Source: JBHGBB01 sp041946755 (lineage in GTDB: Bacteria; UBP4; UBA4092; JAOAEQ01). From it: 25,030 bases of DNA. The stretch's first letter is position 1. Every line of letters begins with the position of its first letter. The stretch covers positions 1 through 25,030 of the forward strand of contig JBHGBB010000030.1 in NCBI GenBank assembly GCA_041946755.1, given 5' to 3'. The position numbers were made by a program, and so were the translations under genes. The notes beneath the pieces were generated by a model. The model saw only the letters and a list, made by a program, of their open reading frames with translations, searched no databases and was not told the DNA's origin. This document shows positions 14,255 through 22,636 of this stretch, in pieces.

Positions 14255-15781
14255 ATGAGTTTACTCGGTATCGATGTTGGTACTACCGGCTGTAAAGTCG
14301 TCGCATTTAATCCTGAGGGTAAGATTCTAGGATTAGCATATCAGGAATATCCATTACAATTCCCGGGCAAACCCGGTTGGGTAGAACTGGATTCCGATGA
14401 AGTCTGGCAGAAAGTTAAATGGTGTATCCAGACTGTAGCTGCGAAAACTAAATCAGACCCGATTAAAGCAATGGCGGTTTCCAGTCAGGGAGAAGGAGTA
14501 ACTCCATTAGATGAGAAGGGAAAAGCATTATACCCTAGTATCGTTTCATTCGATTCCCGGACCGCAGAGTTCATCCCCTGGTGGCTGAAACGTATCTCGG
14601 CATATCAACTATTTCAGGAAACCGGGATGACTCCGGAACCATTGTTCACCTTAAATAAGATTCTATGGTTCAAAAAGTATCAGCAGAAATTATATCGGCA
14701 AACCTGGAAATTTCTCTGTTTTGAAGATTTGGTGAATTATCGGCTGACCGGCATTCCGGCGATAGACTATTCCTTAGCCGCCCGGATGATGTGTTTCGAT
14801 ATCAATAATTCTCGCTGGTCGGAAAAGATGCTGAATCTAGCCGGGATCGATGAAGATAAACTTGCGTTACTCTATCCTTCCGGAAAAATCATTGGCACTA
14901 TTCTCCCATCAATAGCGCGAGATTTGGGATTATCGAAGAATACTTTGGTGGTTTCTGGCGGGCATGACCAACCGTGCGGGGCGCTTGGTGCTGGAGTTAT
15001 TCAACCGGGGATAACCATGGATGCGATCGGTACTGTTGAATGTATCACCCCGGTGTTTCAGAAACCGGTAATCAATAGAACCATGTTAGCGAACCGGTTC
15101 TGCTGCTATCCGCATGTAGTACCGAATCAATATGTTACCGTTGCCTATACTTTCACCGGCGGCTCATTACTCCGATGGTATCGAGACCAGTTCGGGGAGA
15201 AAGAATCCGAAATCGCCATTAATACCGGAGAAGATGTATATGATATGTTAGTAAATCAGATACCGGAAAACCCTAGTTCGTTATTTATCTTACCGCATTT
15301 CACTACTACCGGTACCCCTTATTTCGATTCGAATTCCCGTGGCGCTATTCTCGGTCTGACTTTATCAACCACTAAACCGGAAGTTACCCGGGCTATTCTG
15401 GAAGGAATCAGCTATGAAATCCGGCTGAATATCGAACTGTTAGCGCAATCGGGAATACCGGTTCGAGAAATCCGGGCGATTGGCGGCGGCGCGAAATCCG
15501 CTACCTGGCTGCAATTGAAAGCTGATTTATACGGTAGAAAAATCCGGGCGCTCAATGTTTCTGAAGCGGCTTCACTGGGTGCAGCGATGTTAGCCGGTTG
15601 GGCAATCGGTGAGTATAAGTCGCTGCCTGAAGCGGTTACCCAAACCGTTAAAATCAACCGAACATTCAGTCCAAAACCAAAGAATAAGAAAATCTATAAT
15701 CAGAACTTTAAAATATATCAACAAATTTATCCGTTATTGAAAGATATCAATCATCAAATCGCAGCTCATGACCGGAAATAA
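14255..15781 (+). CDS. FGGY-family carbohydrate kinase (xylulokinase-like)
   Basis: This 508-residue kinase would phosphorylate a sugar or polyol with ATP in the cytoplasm. It shows the first phosphate motif GIDVGTTGCK (5-14), a conserved FDSRT (99-103), the catalytic Asp in SGGHDQPCGALG (D238), TFTGGSLLRW, and the C-terminal ATP-binding signature IRAIGGGAKSATWLQLKADLYG. Length is normal. Specificity (xylulose, fuculose, rhamnulose, erythritol and others) cannot be read with confidence. Neighbouring hydrolases and an epimerase-like protein suggest it acts on a sugar released by them. It overlaps rsmA by 14 bases, which indicates cotranscription. No ribosome site is visible at the ATG, which sits next to the repeat cluster. 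Confidence 0.88.
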   Translation: MSLLGIDVGTTGCKVVAFNPEGKILGLAYQEYPLQFPGKPGWVELDSDEVWQKVKWCIQTVAAKTKSDPIKAMAVSSQGEGVTPLDEKGKALYPSIVSFDSRTAEFIPWWLKRISAYQLFQETGMTPEPLFTLNKILWFKKYQQKLYRQTWKFLCFEDLVNYRLTGIPAIDYSLAARMMCFDINNSRWSEKMLNLAGIDEDKLALLYPSGKIIGTILPSIARDLGLSKNTLVVSGGHDQPCGALGAGVIQPGITMDAIGTVECITPVFQKPVINRTMLANRFCCYPHVVPNQYVTVAYTFTGGSLLRWYRDQFGEKESEIAINTGEDVYDMLVNQIPENPSSLFILPHFTTTGTPYFDSNSRGAILGLTLSTTKPEVTRAILEGISYEIRLNIELLAQSGIPVREIRAIGGGAKSATWLQLKADLYGRKIRALNVSEAASLGAAMLAGWAIGEYKSLPEAVTQTVKINRTFSPKPKNKKIYNQNFKIYQQIYPLLKDINHQIAAHDRK

Positions 15782-16634
15782 TAATCGCTCTACCCTAAAA
15801 CAACAGCTTCGACAGTATGGCATCCATTTATCCAAACATCGGGGACAATCTTTATTACTCGATAATTCGGTGCTGGCTACTATTGTCTCCGCATGCGAAT
15901 TGGATAACCAAGATATAATAATCGAAATCGGGTCCGGGACCGGTAATCTCACGGCAGAATTAGCGCAACAAGCGCATCAGGTTTATGCACTCGAAATCGA
16001 CCGGAGGATGTATCAGCTTGCTACCGCTAATCTGCGCAGCTATTCGAATATAACTCTGATTCAGGATGATGCATTAGCTTATAATTTTAATGAAGTAGTT
16101 AAATCGCATCCTGATTCCCCACTTAAAATTACCGGGAACCTGCCCTACTCGATTACTACTCCGATCTTAATTAAAGTAGTCGAAAATCAGGTTCTCTTCT
16201 CGCGCGCAGTATTTATGATTCAACGGGAAGTCGCGGAACGATTAATCGCCTCCCCGGGAACGAAAGAGTATGGCGTGCTAACGATTTCGATTGCCTATCG
16301 CTATCAATCAGCAATAGTCGGCTATGTTCCCGCGAAATCATTTTTCCCGGTACCGGAAGTCGATTCGGCAATAATTAAACTTATCCCGCATAAAATACCG
16401 CCGGTGCTGGTAGATGATGAGAAGTTCTTCTTCCGCATCGTTAAAGTAGCATTCAGCCAACGCCGGAAAACTTTACTAAATAATTTGATTACCATTTCGC
16501 ATCAACTGAACTTGGATAAACCGGAATTGGAAAAGGTATTAATCGATATTGCGATCGACCCTAAACGACGCGGAGAAACATTATCTATCGCAGAATTTGC
16601 GAAACTCGCCAACTTGTTAAAAAAACAGATTTAG
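15768..16634 (+). CDS. rsmA: 16S rRNA (adenine1518-N6/adenine1519-N6)-dimethyltransferase RsmA (KsgA)
   Basis: This 288-residue SAM-dependent methyltransferase dimethylates two adenines near the 3' end of 16S rRNA during late 30S assembly. SAM motif I IEIGSGTGNLT (52-62), acidic LEIDRRM (75-81), QDDAL (99-103) and the catalytic NLPYSITTPI (124-133) are all present, followed by FMIQREVAERLIA and the C-terminal helical domain with FSQRRKTLLNNL. The early KxxGQxxL motif reads KHRGQSLLLD, slightly unusual. The start ATG lies inside the end of the kinase gene. Erm-type 23S methyltransferases are related, but the full C-terminal domain and the context favour RsmA. Confidence 0.92.
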   Translation: MTGNNNRSTLKQQLRQYGIHLSKHRGQSLLLDNSVLATIVSACELDNQDIIIEIGSGTGNLTAELAQQAHQVYALEIDRRMYQLATANLRSYSNITLIQDDALAYNFNEVVKSHPDSPLKITGNLPYSITTPILIKVVENQVLFSRAVFMIQREVAERLIASPGTKEYGVLTISIAYRYQSAIVGYVPAKSFFPVPEVDSAIIKLIPHKIPPVLVDDEKFFFRIVKVAFSQRRKTLLNNLITISHQLNLDKPELEKVLIDIAIDPKRRGETLSIAEFAKLANLLKKQI

Positions 16635-16652
16635 CAGATAATTAATTAGCTT

Positions 16653-17111
16653 ATGCGAATCACATTTAACCTTAACGGTAAATCGATTACCCTCGATGTC
16701 GAACCGACTGAGACCTTACTCCATGTCATTCGGGAACGATTGCATTTAACCGGAACCAAAGAAGGGTGCGGGCGCGGAGATTGCGGTGCCTGTACCGTGA
16801 TAATGGATGGATATGCGGTTAATTCCTGCTTGATGTTAGCGCCGCAAGCTGATGGGCATTCGTTCACTACTATCGAAAGCCTGGCAGAAGATGGCCAGCT
16901 GGATATCATCCAGCAAGCATTTATCGATGCCGGGGCAGTCCAATGCGGATTCTGTACTCCCGGTATGATACTTTCTACAAAAGCGTTATTAACCCGGAAT
17001 CCTAACCCTACCGATACCGAAATCAGAACGGCGATTTCCGGGAACCTCTGCCGATGTACCGGCTATGTGAAAATCATCGACGCCATTCGGGCATTAAAAA
17101 CCAACCAGTAA
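16653..17111 (+). CDS. Orphan [2Fe-2S] protein, xanthine-dehydrogenase/CO-dehydrogenase small-subunit type
   Basis: This 152-residue protein has the two-domain plan of molybdenum-hydroxylase small subunits. An N-terminal plant-ferredoxin-like domain carries Cys39, Cys44, Cys47 and Cys59 (GCGRGDCGACTV). A C-terminal helical domain carries the second cluster, C98GFC101 and C133RC135TGY. It passes electrons between a molybdopterin subunit and an FAD subunit or acceptor. Neither partner is next to it: RsmA is 18 bases upstream and the convergent acpS follows. It must work with subunits encoded elsewhere or with another oxidoreductase. All eight cysteines are intact, so it is not obviously decayed. 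Confidence 0.9.
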   Translation: MRITFNLNGKSITLDVEPTETLLHVIRERLHLTGTKEGCGRGDCGACTVIMDGYAVNSCLMLAPQADGHSFTTIESLAEDGQLDIIQQAFIDAGAVQCGFCTPGMILSTKALLTRNPNPTDTEIRTAISGNLCRCTGYVKIIDAIRALKTNQ

Positions 17112-17156
17112 AATCTTGATATTAATCCGACAAAGGTATATTTCTGAAGGTAAGCA

Positions 17157-17534
17157 TTATTTTTCAGCCACAACGATGGCAGTAGCTTGCTCATCGTTGT
17201 GCGACAAGCTTAAAGATAAGCGGATTATCCCTTTTTGCTGAGAGATAGCGGCAGTAGTTTTATGCAGCAGAATATCCGGTTTGCCAAGTTCATTCAGGAT
17301 TGTCTCGATTTCGGTGTGTTTGATACCAAACCGGAATCCGGTACCCAGCGCTTTAACCAACGCTTCTTTTGCTGCAAACCGGGCGGCATAATGCAGATGC
17401 GGATATTTCCGGGTACGGCAATACTCGATTTCACCCGGAGTATATATGCGTGTGGTAAATCGGTCGCCATATCGTTCCAGTGACTGTTTGATTCGCTCGG
17501 TAGAAATAATATCGATACCTACACCGTAGACCAT
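17157..17534 (-). CDS. acpS: Holo-[acyl-carrier-protein] synthase
   Basis: This 125-residue enzyme transfers 4'-phosphopantetheine from CoA to apo-ACP, needed for fatty acid synthesis. The magnesium-binding Asp8 lies in VGIDII and the active-site pair in FAAKEALVKALG (K56, E57). The last strand SLSLSHNDEQATAIVVAE is typical. I start at ATG 17534, because MVYGVGIDII matches the family start; the frame continues upstream to a TTG inside repeat sequence. It is the last gene of the ftsH-to-acpS minus-strand cluster, next to pdxJ as in many bacteria. There is no good ribosome site, and the AAATGTCAAATG repeat abuts the start. Confidence 0.92.
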   Translation of the reverse strand: MVYGVGIDIISTERIKQSLERYGDRFTTRIYTPGEIEYCRTRKYPHLHYAARFAAKEALVKALGTGFRFGIKHTEIETILNELGKPDILLHKTTAAISQQKGIIRLSLSLSHNDEQATAIVVAEK

Positions 17535-17538
17535 ACTT

Positions 17539-17600
17539 ATAATGTCAAATGCCAAAATCCAAATGCCAAATAAATTTCAAATATCCAATTTCAAATCAAC
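17539..17600. repeat. AAATGTCAAAT / AAATGCCAAA repeat before acpS
   Basis: Iterated AAATGTCAAATG, AAATGCCAAA and AAATTTCAAAT words fill the gap between acpS and pdxJ. The first 13 bases match 14102-14114 exactly. Confidence 0.6.
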
Positions 17601-17639
17601 CTTGATGTATCGACTTCTTCAAATTTGTTTGTTTTTCTT

Positions 17640-17677
17640 CTAACTACTAACTGCTATCTTCTAACTTCTATTAACTG
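17640..17677. repeat. Heptanucleotide tandem repeat overlapping the end of pdxJ
   Basis: Five 7-base units plus three bases on the plus strand: CTAACTA, CTAACTG, CTATCTT, CTAACTT, CTATTAA, CTG. On the minus strand they read NAGTTAG/NAGATAG, like the array at 2692-2721. The stop codon and last seven codons of pdxJ (QLIEVRR) fall inside it. Confidence 0.65.
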
Positions 17678-18376
17678 CAACATTTCCCGGACGGCTTTAT
17701 CCATACCAACCAACACCGCTCGCGAGATGATACTATGCCCGATACTAAACTCTCCGATTTCTTTTATCGCTGCTATCCGAGCGATATTCTGATAATTCAG
17801 TCCATGCCCGGCATTAACGTTTAAACCAATATCTCTCGCCTGTTTTGCCGCATCAGCTATCAACTGAACTTGTTCATGCTCTTCGTCGGTTCCAAAAACT
17901 TCGCAATATTTCCCGGTATGCAATTCAACGAAATCAGCCCCGATAGTTCGTGATGCTTTCACCTGCTGCGGTATCGGATCGATAAACAAACTCACCGGGA
18001 TTTTTTGGTTATGTAATTGATTGATCGCTTCTTTTAAGGGCGCCATTAACTTAACCACATCCAACCCGCCTTCGGTAGTCAGTTCCGCTCTTTTTTCGGG
18101 TACCAGCGTTACCAAATTCGGTTTGATGGATATCGCAATATCAATAATCTCTTTGGTAGCCGCCATTTCCAGATTTAATTTGATATGCAGTATCTCGCGC
18201 AGTAATCGCACATCTCGGTCCTGGATATGTCTGCGGTCTTCCCGCAAATGCACCGTTATCCCATGCGCACCTGCAAGCTCTACTAAAACCGCAGCAAAAA
18301 TCGGGTCGGGTTCTTTTCCCAACCGCGCTTGCCGAATGGTAGCCACATGATCAATATTAATACTTAGGTTCGCCAT
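17654..18376 (-). CDS. pdxJ: Pyridoxine 5'-phosphate synthase
   Basis: This 240-residue TIM-barrel enzyme condenses 1-deoxyxylulose 5-phosphate with 3-amino-2-oxopropyl phosphate to give pyridoxine 5'-phosphate, so the organism uses the DXP-dependent vitamin B6 route. It shows NIDHVATIRQARLG (7-20), GAHGITVHLREDRRHI, NLEMAATKEI, LVPEKRAELTTEGGLDV, GADFVELHTG and AGHGLNYQNI, all family signatures. ATG 18376 is chosen because GGAAAGGAAAC precedes it and MANLSINIDH matches the usual start; longer starts add an unrelated 15 residues. The C-terminal QLIEVRR is encoded by a heptamer repeat. It lies between ybbR (70-base gap) and acpS. Confidence 0.94.
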   Translation of the reverse strand: MANLSINIDHVATIRQARLGKEPDPIFAAVLVELAGAHGITVHLREDRRHIQDRDVRLLREILHIKLNLEMAATKEIIDIAISIKPNLVTLVPEKRAELTTEGGLDVVKLMAPLKEAINQLHNQKIPVSLFIDPIPQQVKASRTIGADFVELHTGKYCEVFGTDEEHEQVQLIADAAKQARDIGLNVNAGHGLNYQNIARIAAIKEIGEFSIGHSIISRAVLVGMDKAVREMLQLIEVRR

Positions 18377-18446
18377 GATTTTGTTTCCTTTCCAAATATA
18401 GTCAGTAGTCGGTCGATACAATATCGGTAAGTTTATATATTCCTGT

Positions 18447-18866
18447 TTATTTACTACTGTCTACGGTACTTTTCAGCAGTTCTGCATCTATTTCTAATAC
18501 TTCCGGTAGAATCTGTACCGCTTCAACTCGACCGGCTAAAACCTTTGGCAAAACTACATTTTTCTCGACGGATAATCGGAAAGTATTCTTTCCGGCATGC
18601 AAGGCATTGATATCGGCAAACGCATTGATTAAATCAGGTTGAATCCCATTTAATACCGTGGCTTGCCCTTGAATAACCACGTCTAGCGCTTTTGGATACT
18701 GGGATTTAATCACTAAATTTGCCGGTTGGTTCCGGAGTTCGATATATGGATAGAAATGCCGGATTTCGGTTCGCTCATGTTTAACGCTTAACCATAATCC
18801 TAATGCGACCGCAATAGATACTAACAACAGCCCGAAATCCAATTGTTTGATTTTATCTCGTATCAT
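18447..18866 (-). CDS. YbbR/CdaR-like protein, single domain
   Basis: This 139-residue protein has an N-terminal membrane helix (about residues 9-25, LDFGLLLVSIAVALGLWLSV) and an outside domain with one YbbR-like beta unit (VKHERTEIRHFYPYIELRN...LPKVLAG). In Firmicutes, CdaR has several such units and regulates the diadenylate cyclase CdaA. Here the start ATG overlaps the cdaA stop in an ATGA, the same tight coupling, which supports the same partnership. The single repeat makes it much shorter than Bacillus CdaR. No glmM follows, in contrast to the Firmicutes cdaA-cdaR-glmM order. The repeat family call rests on context as much as on sequence. Confidence 0.78.
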   Translation of the reverse strand: MIRDKIKQLDFGLLLVSIAVALGLWLSVKHERTEIRHFYPYIELRNQPANLVIKSQYPKALDVVIQGQATVLNGIQPDLINAFADINALHAGKNTFRLSVEKNVVLPKVLAGRVEAVQILPEVLEIDAELLKSTVDSSK

Positions 18867-19657
18867 GATGCTGTCGGTTCCTCTTCTTCCTGATACCCAT
18901 AGAGACTGCGAAGTAATCGTCGCAATGAAGCGGGTTCTAAATCCCGGGTTAAATGGCCGGTACGCGCTACTGAAATTGTTCCGGTTTCTTCCGATACCAC
19001 AATAACTACCGCATCCGTTTCTTCCGTTAATCCGATAGCTGCCCGATGCCGCATTCCCAGTTCCCGGCTTAAATTAGTTTCTTGTGTTAAGGGTAACAAA
19101 CAGCCGGCAGCCGCAATTCGGTTCCCCTGAATAATCACCGCGCCATCGTGTAAAGGAGAGTATGGAGTAAATATCGATAGAATTAATTCCGAGACTACAC
19201 TACTATCCAATTTAACTCCGGATTCCATATATTCTTGAAGCCCGGTCTCTCGTTCTAGAACAATCAATGCCCCTTGTTTCTTTTTGGTTAAGGTACCAAC
19301 CGCTTGGACTATTTCAATGATAAACTGTTCTTCCGGTTTAAAAAACCTCCGGAAAAACCGCCGTTGTCCGAGTTGGGCAAACGTCCGGCGAATATCCGGT
19401 GCAAAGATGACAATTAACGCTACCAACCAAATCGTCCAGAACTTGTTAACTAACCAATAAATAGTAGTCAACTCCAGTACCTGTGCAATTTGCGAGATGA
19501 TGATAATGGCAATTACTAATACAATCAATCCCTGAATCACCTGTACCGACCGGGTACCGCGCAGGAATTTAATCACCGTATAAAATAATACCGTGACCAA
19601 GAAGATATCCAGGATATCTTTCCAATGAAGTATGAAACTACTAAATAGAGCTTGCAT
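18863..19657 (-). CDS. cdaA: Diadenylate cyclase CdaA (DisA_N domain)
   Basis: This 264-residue membrane enzyme makes cyclic di-AMP from two ATP. Three membrane helices lie at about 15-31, 41-58 and 68-86, followed by the DAC domain with the catalytic DGA (171-173, SPLHDGAVII) and RHR (203-205, GMRHRAAIGL). VIVVSEETGTISVA completes the ATP site. c-di-AMP usually governs potassium and osmotic balance and envelope stress. The gene sits 25 bases after folP and overlaps ybbR by four bases. The start ATG lacks a clear ribosome site, so it may rely on coupling. It is the membrane form, not the DNA-scanning DisA. Confidence 0.95.
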   Translation of the reverse strand: MQALFSSFILHWKDILDIFLVTVLFYTVIKFLRGTRSVQVIQGLIVLVIAIIIISQIAQVLELTTIYWLVNKFWTIWLVALIVIFAPDIRRTFAQLGQRRFFRRFFKPEEQFIIEIVQAVGTLTKKKQGALIVLERETGLQEYMESGVKLDSSVVSELILSIFTPYSPLHDGAVIIQGNRIAAAGCLLPLTQETNLSRELGMRHRAAIGLTEETDAVVIVVSEETGTISVARTGHLTRDLEPASLRRLLRSLYGYQEEEEPTAS

Positions 19658-19682
19658 AATCTATTGTACTATTATCTTTTTA

Positions 19683-20579
19683 TTATCCATTGCTACGAAT
19701 TGCGTCCGCAATTTTTACTACTCGGAGCATTGGTTTAACCTCATGCACGCGAACGATTTTTGCTCCTTGCATAACTGCCACCGCTACCGCTGCAGCAGTA
19801 CCTTCAAGCCGGTCTTCTACCGGTAAATCAAGTATCTTGCCGATAAATGATTTCCGGGATACTCCAACCAATATCGGGCGGTGCAATTGTAAAAAATCCG
19901 ACAATCGACGCAGGATAATTAAATTATGTTCTACTGTTTTTCCGAATCCAATTCCCGGATCGATTACAATTTGTTCCTGTTTTACCCCAATATGGGTTGC
20001 ATTTAGTATACCATTTTTTAAGTATTTTATAATATCAAAAACTACATTTTGATATTGTGGCTGGGTTTGCATGGTCTGCGGAGTCCCAAGCATATGCATT
20101 AAAATCACCGGTACTTCGGTTTTTGCAGCCAGTGCTGCCATCGCGGTATCACCGGTCATGGCGGTAATATCATTAATCAATTGCGCACCGGATTCGAGGG
20201 CACCGTGTGCTACTTCTGCTTTATAGGTATCAACCGAAATTGGAATCTTCGATTCTTTCGCTACCTTTTCGATCACCGGTATAATCCGCTGGAGTTCTTC
20301 TTTTGCGGTAACCGGATTCGCGCCGGGTCGGCTCGATTCTCCACCGATATCGATAATATCCGCACCATCAGCGACCATTTGCATAGCCTGCTTAATTGCC
20401 GAGTCTGTAGGATAGTATTTTCCGCCATCGGAAAAGGAATCCGGGGTAACGTTTAATATTCCCATAACCAGGGTTCGGTTAGCCGGGAATTCAATATTGC
20501 ATCGAGGACAGTGTAGTGGTGGATAAGATAGGCGGGAAATATCCAGCGAATTTAAATCAGTAGTGGTACCGAAAATCAT
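19683..20579 (-). CDS. folP: Dihydropteroate synthase
   Basis: This 298-residue TIM barrel joins p-aminobenzoate to dihydropterin pyrophosphate in folate synthesis and is the sulfonamide target. It shows MGILNVTPDSFSDGG (39-53), ADIIDIGGESSRPGA (73-87), SVDTYKAEVA, LINDITAM, IVIDPGIGFGKT, GVSRKSFIG and the end VRVHEVKPMLRVVKIADAI. The first 35 residues (with CPRCN) are a common short lead. Start is ATG 20579 without a strong ribosome site. It sits 42 bases after ftsH, an association seen in many bacteria, and probably belongs to the same transcript. Confidence 0.95.
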   Translation of the reverse strand: MIFGTTTDLNSLDISRLSYPPLHCPRCNIEFPANRTLVMGILNVTPDSFSDGGKYYPTDSAIKQAMQMVADGADIIDIGGESSRPGANPVTAKEELQRIIPVIEKVAKESKIPISVDTYKAEVAHGALESGAQLINDITAMTGDTAMAALAAKTEVPVILMHMLGTPQTMQTQPQYQNVVFDIIKYLKNGILNATHIGVKQEQIVIDPGIGFGKTVEHNLIILRRLSDFLQLHRPILVGVSRKSFIGKILDLPVEDRLEGTAAAVAVAVMQGAKIVRVHEVKPMLRVVKIADAIRSNG

Positions 20580-20621
20580 GATTGAAATGAATAGTTCACA
20601 TAAATGAAATTATTTACTCTT

Positions 20622-22577
20622 CTATGCTGGCGCCACATCCGGTTTTGCAGCCGGTGTTGGAACCGAAGCCGCTGATTCCGGTTTTGCAGAAGCTGGAACC
20701 GGTTCTGGTCCTGAATTGGTTTTTAATGGCGGTAATTCTTCGCCATTCATTAGTTTTTCAACATCATCATGGTCAAGGGTTTCCCGTTCCAATAACGCGT
20801 CAGCAATAATTTTTAATTTATCTTTATGCTCCCGAACCAGCGATTTCGCCCGTTGATAGCATTGGTCGATTATCGACCGGACTTCGGCATCGATGGCAAT
20901 CGCGGTTTGTTCACTATAATCTTTCGACCGGGTTATTTCCCGACCGAGGAACAAATGTTCTTCCCGGCGACCGAAAGTCATCGGACCGAGTTTTTCGCTC
21001 ATACCCCATTCACAAACCATACTATGCGCAATTTGGGTTGCCGTCTTAATATCGCTGGATGCACCGCCGGTAATATCGCCAAAAATCTCTTCTTCAGCTA
21101 CCCGGCCGCCCATAAATATGGTTATATCGTTAATGTACTCATTTTTATTCCGTAAATGCCGGTCTTCTTGCGGTAACGCTTGGGTTAATCCCAGCGCTAA
21201 TCCGCGAGGAATAATGGTAACTTTATGTACCGGATCGGTTCCGGGAATCAAGCGATTGATTAACGCATGCCCGGCTTCATGGTATGCGGTAACTTTCTTT
21301 TCCTGTTCAGAAATCACCCGACTTTTCCGTTCCGGCCCCATCATAACCTTATCGCGCGCTTCTTCCATATCAACCATTTCGACTTTCTTCTTATTCCTTC
21401 GTGCGGCTAGTAATGCCGATTCGTTCACCAGATTGGCCAAATCCGCACCGGAAAAATAGGGGGTTCCGCGAGCAACGGTATTTAAATTCACATCTTCACT
21501 TAACGGAATTTTCCGGGTATGTACTTTCAAGATTCCTTCTCGTCCTTTTAGATCAGGTAAATCAACGACTACGGTGCGGTCGAATCTCCCTGGACGGAGT
21601 AATGCGGGATCAAGAACATCCGGTCGGTTAGTTGCAGCAATTAAAATTACTCCTTCATTAGTATTAAATCCATCCATCTCGACTAAGAGAGCGTTTAAAG
21701 TTTGTTCTCGTTCATCATGTCCGCCGCCTAACCCGGTACCACGCTGCCGGCCTACGGCATCGATTTCATCGATAAAAATTATACAGGGTGCATGCTTCTT
21801 CCCATTATCAAACAAATCCCGGACGCGAGATGCACCGACTCCGACAAACATTTCTACGAAATCCGATCCGCTAATCGAGAAAAACGGGACATTCGCTTCT
21901 CCAGCAACCGCCCGCGCTAATAGGGTTTTCCCGGTTCCGGGAGGACCGACCAAGAGAACTCCTTTTGGAATCCGGCCGCCCAACTTCTGAAATTTCTGCG
22001 GGTCGCGTAAGAATTCAATGATCTCTTGTAATTCTTCTTTTGCTTCATCCGCACCGGCGACATCGACAAAGGTTACTTTCGGTTGTCCTTCACCCATGGT
22101 TTTCGCACGACTGCGACCGAACGCCATCGCTCGGTTACTACCGACCTGCATTTGCCGCATGATAAAGAACCAGATAGCGACGATAAATAATAACGGGACG
22201 ACCCAGCCTAGTACCGTGTTCCAAATGCGGGCTTGCAACTGCATTTTGAATTTCACCATTTTATCCGGAGTTACGGTTTGATTATATGCTACCAATTCTT
22301 TGATTACTTCCTGGCCTACCGTTTCCAGAATCGGAGTAGAAAATTTCTCTTCTTTTGGCGAAATAACTCCGCCGGAAGTTCGCATGGTAATCATCGTCCC
22401 GGCGATTTTGGTATCGTATATCGCAACATCTTTAATTTGCCCGGCATGCAGATATTTTAGAAACTCACTATAATCCAAAGGCCGTTCCGCCTCTTTGTTC
22501 GGTAAGAAGATTGCCGCTAATACCAAAACGACCAGGATGGCTAACCAGAATGATAATTGTTTAATCAGATTTTTCAA
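20622..22577 (-). CDS. ftsH: ATP-dependent zinc metalloprotease FtsH
   Basis: This 651-residue membrane-bound AAA+ protease degrades damaged membrane proteins and regulators. Two helices (about 7-26 and 120-139) flank a periplasmic domain. The AAA module has Walker A GPPGTGKT (211-218), Walker B IIFIDEID and the SRH ATNRPDVLDPALLRPGRFD. The zinc site is HEAGH (433-437), with a later Asp/Glu ligand. The C-terminus is a Pro/Ala-rich tail. Start: TTG 22577 (MKNLIKQLSFW) has GAGG 9 bases upstream and gives the usual FtsH start. A TTG at 22634 would extend it by 19 residues but lies only two bases past the predicted -10 box. This is probably the first gene of the operon down to acpS. Confidence 0.96.
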   Translation of the reverse strand: MKNLIKQLSFWLAILVVLVLAAIFLPNKEAERPLDYSEFLKYLHAGQIKDVAIYDTKIAGTMITMRTSGGVISPKEEKFSTPILETVGQEVIKELVAYNQTVTPDKMVKFKMQLQARIWNTVLGWVVPLLFIVAIWFFIMRQMQVGSNRAMAFGRSRAKTMGEGQPKVTFVDVAGADEAKEELQEIIEFLRDPQKFQKLGGRIPKGVLLVGPPGTGKTLLARAVAGEANVPFFSISGSDFVEMFVGVGASRVRDLFDNGKKHAPCIIFIDEIDAVGRQRGTGLGGGHDEREQTLNALLVEMDGFNTNEGVILIAATNRPDVLDPALLRPGRFDRTVVVDLPDLKGREGILKVHTRKIPLSEDVNLNTVARGTPYFSGADLANLVNESALLAARRNKKKVEMVDMEEARDKVMMGPERKSRVISEQEKKVTAYHEAGHALINRLIPGTDPVHKVTIIPRGLALGLTQALPQEDRHLRNKNEYINDITIFMGGRVAEEEIFGDITGGASSDIKTATQIAHSMVCEWGMSEKLGPMTFGRREEHLFLGREITRSKDYSEQTAIAIDAEVRSIIDQCYQRAKSLVREHKDKLKIIADALLERETLDHDDVEKLMNGEELPPLKTNSGPEPVPASAKPESAASVPTPAAKPDVAPA

Positions 22578-22602
22578 TGTAATTCGCCTCGTTGAATAGA
22601 TT

Positions 22603-22630
22603 GTAGAAGGTAAATAGCTATTACCTCTAC
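22603..22630 (-). promoter_or_regulatory. 5'-leader hairpin of ftsH
   Basis: Arms GTAGAAGGTAA and TTACCTCTAC pair over 10 bp with one bulged base. It lies at the very start of the predicted ftsH transcript, about 25 bases before the translation start, and could stabilise the mRNA 5' end or be a regulator site. Confidence 0.4.
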
Positions 22631-22636
22631 TCAATA

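Noticed and set aside
2692..17677. CRISPR array
   Set aside because: The repeats seen are 7-base tandem units or solitary palindromes; there are no regular repeat-spacer units and no cas genes.
21574..21990. 138-residue plus-strand frame inside ftsH
   Set aside because: Antisense shadow of the highly conserved AAA module.
22578..22634. Longer FtsH N-terminus starting at TTG 22634
   Set aside because: It would start two bases after the predicted -10 box and adds residues unlike FtsH. TTG 22577 has a ribosome site and the usual start.
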